The notes beneath the pieces were generated by a model, which was not told where the DNA came from, did not search any database, and saw only the letters and a list, made by a program, of their open reading frames with translations. 64,000 nt of DNA from Alistipes onderdonkii (GTDB taxonomy: Bacteria > Bacteroidota > Bacteroidia > Bacteroidales > Rikenellaceae), in contig NZ_CP102251.1 in the NCBI RefSeq assembly GCF_025145285.1, positions 3,472,001-3,536,000 on the forward strand, read 5' to 3'. Below, in pieces: positions 60,745 through 64,000 of this stretch. The position numbers and the translations under genes were made by a program. How positions within the stretch are numbered: position 1 is the first letter of the stretch; the number at the start of each line of letters is the position of its first letter.

Positions 60745-60763
60745 GTTTGGTTTATTGCGAGTG

Positions 60764-60794
60764 CAAAGATAGTGTAATTTTTCAAAACGGCAAA
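60764..60794 (-). promoter_or_regulatory. Promoter of tRNA-Asp copy 2
   Basis: Minus-strand TTTG (60794-60791), 19 bases, TATCTTTG (60771-60764). Confidence 0.8.
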
Positions 60795-60799
60795 CGCTT

Positions 60800-61336
60800 T
60801 TACGGCTTTTTGAAGAAAGAAAATTGCACGCTTCCGTAACTCCTTAATTGCCAGAACTCCTCGCAGGCCGAGAAATCCATTTTTTTCGAGTGTTCGAAGA
60901 TGAAAATCCCCTCCGGGCGCAGCAGGTTGCCCTCCAGCACCAGTTTCACCACCTGTTCGCTGCCCTCCAGGTCGTAGGGGGCGTCCGAAAAAATCACGTC
61001 GAACTGCTTGGTGCAGCTCTTCAGGTAGAGGAACGCATTGGCCTTCACGGGATAGAGGTTGCCGATGCCGAGCTGTGCCGCCGTCTGCCGGATAAAGTTG
61101 TAATGCACCGGGTTGATCTCCACCGATGTGACGCTCCGTGCTCCGCGCGAGGCGAACTCGTAGCTTATCGACCCCGTCCCGGCAAAGAGGTCGAGCACGT
61201 CGCACTGCTCGAAATCCACCAGGTTGCCCAGTACGTTGAACAGGTTTTCCTTGGCGAAATCGGTCGTCGGGCGTGCCCGCAGGTTGCGCGGCGGGTTGAT
61301 GGCCCGCCCCTTGTATTTTCCGCTGACTATTCGCAT
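60800..61336 (-). CDS. rsmD: 16S rRNA (guanine-966 N2)-methyltransferase RsmD
   Basis: A 178-residue SAM-dependent methyltransferase that modifies 16S rRNA in the assembling small subunit. It begins MRIVSGKYKGRAI, the usual RsmD start, with RPTTDFAKENLFNVL, the SAM loop LDLFAGTGSISYE and SVEIN. The catalytic tetrapeptide reads DAPY rather than the usual DPPY. It overlaps the DUF3822 gene by 10 bases. The pairing with DUF3822 is typical of Bacteroidetes. Confidence 0.93.
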   Translation of the reverse strand: MRIVSGKYKGRAINPPRNLRARPTTDFAKENLFNVLGNLVDFEQCDVLDLFAGTGSISYEFASRGARSVTSVEINPVHYNFIRQTAAQLGIGNLYPVKANAFLYLKSCTKQFDVIFSDAPYDLEGSEQVVKLVLEGNLLRPEGIFIFEHSKKMDFSACEEFWQLRSYGSVQFSFFKKP

Positions 61337-61938
61337 ACGATCCGTTTGAAATAACCTTTCAGCAACTTGCCGCACGCCTTGGCGTCGTCGCCGGAAATCC
61401 TGAGTTCGCAGCTTTTGAGTGCGAACTCCTTTTCGAGCCGTTCCGTGAAGTAGCATACGTCCGCCGTGTCCGGTGCGGGGATCACCCCCGCGAAGCGGAG
61501 GCTGCCGTCGTACACCTTAATATATAGGAGCCCCGCCGTGCGGTATGCCCATACGGTCGGTGTTCCGGCCTGCACCTCCCGGAGCAGTGGGGTGGTGTAG
61601 CGGATGCGGTCTCCCAGCTTCTCCTCCGCCTGCCGCAACGCCTCCCGGTGCGCAGCCATTACGGCGACGATCCCCTGCACGGGGAGGCTGCATACGGCGC
61701 GCTCTTCCGCGGCGGGAGCCATGCCGTTTGCCGCGAGCAGCGTCCCGGCGTCCCCGGTGCCGAGCACCTCCTCCGGGACGAGCATCGTCCGTGCCGTCAG
61801 CAGCTCCGCCTCCACGGGCTCCTCCCCCGGGAATTCCCCGTCGAGGCCGTGCGCCGAAAAAGAGTGTCCATCCAACGTAAGCTGAATGGACACCTTATTT
61901 GTAGCTTGCGGAGTGTTACTCCCAGTTACCTGCTTCAT
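61327..61938 (-). CDS. DUF3822 family protein
   Basis: A 203-residue soluble protein of the DUF3822 type, an actin/ASKHA-like family found beside rsmD in Bacteroidetes. Visible blocks are KVSIQLTLDGHSFSA at the start and CYFTERLEKEFALKSCELRISGD near the end. Function unknown. It overlaps rsmD (10 bases) and the preceding membrane-anchored gene (23 bases), so the three form one operon. Confidence 0.82.
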   Translation of the reverse strand: MKQVTGSNTPQATNKVSIQLTLDGHSFSAHGLDGEFPGEEPVEAELLTARTMLVPEEVLGTGDAGTLLAANGMAPAAEERAVCSLPVQGIVAVMAAHREALRQAEEKLGDRIRYTTPLLREVQAGTPTVWAYRTAGLLYIKVYDGSLRFAGVIPAPDTADVCYFTERLEKEFALKSCELRISGDDAKACGKLLKGYFKRIVCE

Positions 61939-62551
61939 TGTTACCAGCTTCCATTGAACCGAACTTGACGCCGGGGTAGCGGTTGAAGTTGTTCACCTCG
62001 TCGTCGATCAGGTTGATGATCTCCTGGCGGTAAGCCACCGTGTCGAGGAACATCTTGTAGGGTGCGCGGCACTCCACGATCGGGATCACGACCTTCGACT
62101 CGGTGGTGATGATGCCTGCCTCCATGATGTACTGGGCCTTGTCATCGGTGCCGGGGATGTAACGCAACTGCTCTACGTCCTGTTTCGAAAGGCGCTTGGG
62201 CGAGAAGATCGTGTCGATCACGGCGATCTTGAACTTCTCGACGTTCTTTTTGCCCATCTTCTTCAGCTGTGCCATGGCTACGGAGTCATCCTCGTCGACG
62301 ATCTTGCGCTCGAGTTCGAGCGTATCCTGCAGGATGAAATTCGTCAGCGTGTCGAAACTGCCCGTGAAACGCTGGTACTTCGACTTGAATGCGCGCTGTG
62401 CCGTACGGATGTCCTTGATGCGGTCGATGACCTGGGCTTTCTTGGCCTTCAACTCGTCATCGAACTTGATCGGGGTCGAGATCTGGTCGTAGATAACGTA
62501 GACCAGCGCCACGATAGCTACAGCAAGAATGATTTGAGCGATTTTTTTCAT
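61916..62551 (-). CDS. Conserved membrane-anchored protein of unknown function
   Basis: A 211-residue protein with one N-terminal membrane helix (AQIILAVAIVALVYVIYD, about residues 4-21), then a helical, charged region (about 30-110) and a mixed C-terminal part. It is not a recognised enzyme. The order helicase / this protein / DUF3822 / rsmD is one I associate with Bacteroidales genomes. It is divergent from the helicase gene and is first in its operon. Confidence 0.75.
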   Translation of the reverse strand: MKKIAQIILAVAIVALVYVIYDQISTPIKFDDELKAKKAQVIDRIKDIRTAQRAFKSKYQRFTGSFDTLTNFILQDTLELERKIVDEDDSVAMAQLKKMGKKNVEKFKIAVIDTIFSPKRLSKQDVEQLRYIPGTDDKAQYIMEAGIITTESKVVIPIVECRAPYKMFLDTVAYRQEIINLIDDEVNNFNRYPGVKFGSMEAGNNEAGNWE

Positions 62552-62605
62552 TTTTTAAGCTAATCTAATATTTGTTTGTAATTTTGTACAAAATATAACA
62601 CACGC

Positions 62606-64000
62606 ATGTTCAGCACACGTATTGCGACCCAAATTTACGCTAAAATTTGTTTTGAAACAACTCTTGGGCAAAAAAAAATCATAGAAAAATTGTCCGAATA
62701 CCTTGCAGGTGACGATTTTTCGCGGATTTTCGTGCTGAACGGGTATGCCGGCACGGGCAAAACGACGCTGATAGCGGCACTCGTGGGGGCGCTTAAGGAT
62801 TTGAATATCAAACCCATCCTGCTCGCCCCGACGGGCCGTGCGGCCAAAGTCCTCGCCCAATACGCTCAGGAAAAGGCTTTTACTATCCACAAGCGGATAT
62901 ACCGACAGCGCACCAATGCCGATTACGAATCGAAATATTCGCTCAACTTCAATGCCGAGAAGGGGGCGGTATTCATCGTCGACGAGGCCTCGATGCTCTC
63001 CGACAGCCCGGGCGGCGGGGCGCTTTTCGGCTCCGGGTCGCTGCTCGAAGACCTCGTGCAATACGTCCGCAGCGGCCGTGACTGCCGCCTGGTGCTCGTC
63101 GGCGACAGCGCCCAGCTGCCGCCCGTCGGGGCCGATTGCAGCCCGGCGCTCGACGCCGCGTCGCTCGCCCGTTTCGGCGATGTCGAGTACGCCACGATGG
63201 ACGACGTGGTGCGCCAGGAGGCCGAGTCGGGGATCCTTTTCAATGCCACGCTCGTGCGGTGCATGCTCGAGAACGGCATCCACGAAATCCCCCATTTCGA
63301 AATGGGCTTCCCCGACATCGAGGCGGTCGAAGGCGGGGAGTTCCTCGATAAGCTGCAGGATTGTTACGCCAGGTACGGCCGCGACGAAACCATCGTCATC
63401 ACCCGTTCGAACAAGCGTGCCAACCGTTACAACGAGGGCATCCGCCGCAACGTGCTCTATGCCGAGGAGGAGATCGAGAGCAACGACATGCTGATGGTCG
63501 TGAAGAACAACTATTATTATACCGGGCACACCGAAAACTGCCCGATGCACTTTATCGCCAACGGCGACATCGCGCGGCTCAAACGGCTGCGGCGCTACGA
63601 GGATTTCTACGGCTTCCGTTTCGCCGACGTCGTGCTCGAATTCCCCGACTACGAGGATACGGAGATCGAATGCAGGATACTGCTCGACACGATCGCCTCG
63701 GAATCCCCGGCGCTGACCCGCGAGGAGTCCTCGCGCCTTTTCTACGAGGTCGAGAAGGACTACCTCGACGTCAAAAGTAAAATCAAGCGCTTCAAGGAGA
63801 TCCGCGAGAACCCGCATTTCAACGCGCTCCAGGTGAAATTCTCCTATGCCGTGACGTGCCATAAGGCCCAGGGCGGGCAGTGGAAGGCCGTTTTCGTCGA
63901 CCGCTGCCTGTTCGGCGACGAGCCCATGACGCGCGACATGCTCCGCTGGCTCTACACGGCGCTGACGCGCGCCACCGATAAACTGTACCTCGTAAATTTC
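62606..64000 (+). CDS. RecD-like ATP-dependent DNA helicase (3' part outside window)
   Basis: The reading frame from ATG 62606 stays open to the window edge (465 codons). It is a superfamily 1 helicase of the RecD2/AAA_30 kind: Walker A GYAGTGKTT (Lys52), Walker B IVDEAS (Asp126-Glu127), then GDSAQLPPVG. Late motifs are VTCHKAQGGQW and WLYTALTRA, as in UvrD-like C-terminal domains. It unwinds DNA with ATP, probably in repair. Only the last few residues should be missing, since motif VI is already present. A possible -7 element TAATTTTG is at 62579-62586. Confidence 0.9.
   Translation, partial: MFSTRIATQIYAKICFETTLGQKKIIEKLSEYLAGDDFSRIFVLNGYAGTGKTTLIAALVGALKDLNIKPILLAPTGRAAKVLAQYAQEKAFTIHKRIYRQRTNADYESKYSLNFNAEKGAVFIVDEASMLSDSPGGGALFGSGSLLEDLVQYVRSGRDCRLVLVGDSAQLPPVGADCSPALDAASLARFGDVEYATMDDVVRQEAESGILFNATLVRCMLENGIHEIPHFEMGFPDIEAVEGGEFLDKLQDCYARYGRDETIVITRSNKRANRYNEGIRRNVLYAEEEIESNDMLMVVKNNYYYTGHTENCPMHFIANGDIARLKRLRRYEDFYGFRFADVVLEFPDYEDTEIECRILLDTIASESPALTREESSRLFYEVEKDYLDVKSKIKRFKEIRENPHFNALQVKFSYAVTCHKAQGGQWKAVFVDRCLFGDEPMTRDMLRWLYTALTRATDKLYLVNF

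Overview
The window looks like a chromosomal segment of a high-GC gut Bacteroidales, most likely Alistipes or a close relative. This rests on Bacteroidetes promoters (TTTG, about 19 bases, TAnnTTTG), families such as DUF5686, DUF3822 and UpxY-type NusG proteins, a ftcD-hutU-hutH-hutI operon, carboxynorspermidine polyamine genes, and a cysteate synthase of the kind expected in sulfonolipid-making Alistipes. The genus call is inference.

Region 1 (1 to about 9350) is an AT-rich island. It starts with oriT-like inverted repeats and a MobV relaxase. Next comes a three-gene operon of unrecognised function, preceded by a promoter and a 118-base nested hairpin in the leader. Its first protein carries two membrane segments and two different PD-(D/E)XK-like nuclease domains. 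I regard it as a candidate undescribed defence system. The rest of the island looks decayed: an OLD-type ATPase/TOPRIM gene lacking its 5' part, and a GHKL-ATPase/STAS-like gene split by a one-base frameshift. No integrase is visible.

Region 2 (9.4-14 kb) is core genome: a DUF486 membrane protein, a HAD phosphatase, a large DUF5686 outer-membrane protein and YbaK.

Region 3 (35.2 kb down to 14.0 kb, minus strand) is one roughly 21-kb surface-polysaccharide operon. It begins with an UpxY/NusG-like antiterminator behind a long leader, followed by a WcaJ-like initiating transferase, the four dTDP-rhamnose genes, a flippase, an Fe-S protein, a pyruvyl transferase, a Wzy-like polymerase, acetyltransferase, several glycosyltransferases, an MBOAT/SGNH O-acylation pair and a radical SAM protein. 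Three genes carry runs of nine or ten G; in the Fe-S gene the run of ten puts the gene out of frame, which suggests phase variation.

Region 4 (35.6-45 kb) has a nucleotidyltransferase, tRNA-Lys with a back-to-back promoter pair, carboxynorspermidine synthase, an OmpA-like protein, nspC with cysteate synthase, and a BtuB-like TonB-dependent receptor. Region 5 (45.7-53.4 kb) is the histidine-degradation operon followed by a secreted MsrB-MsrA fusion. Region 6 (53.7-60 kb) holds a Vat-like acetyltransferase, umuDC, an EamA transporter, a DUF1848 protein and a PatB-like lyase. Region 7 (60-64 kb) holds two tRNA-Asp genes inside a duplicated block, rsmD, DUF3822, a membrane-anchored protein and a RecD-like helicase that runs off the end.

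Several GC-rich intergenic gaps (39.6-40.0, 42.7-43.0, 45.1-45.4, 53.6-53.7 and 59.9-60.7 kb) contain direct or tandem duplications of 22 to about 570 bases, an unusual theme of this genome.
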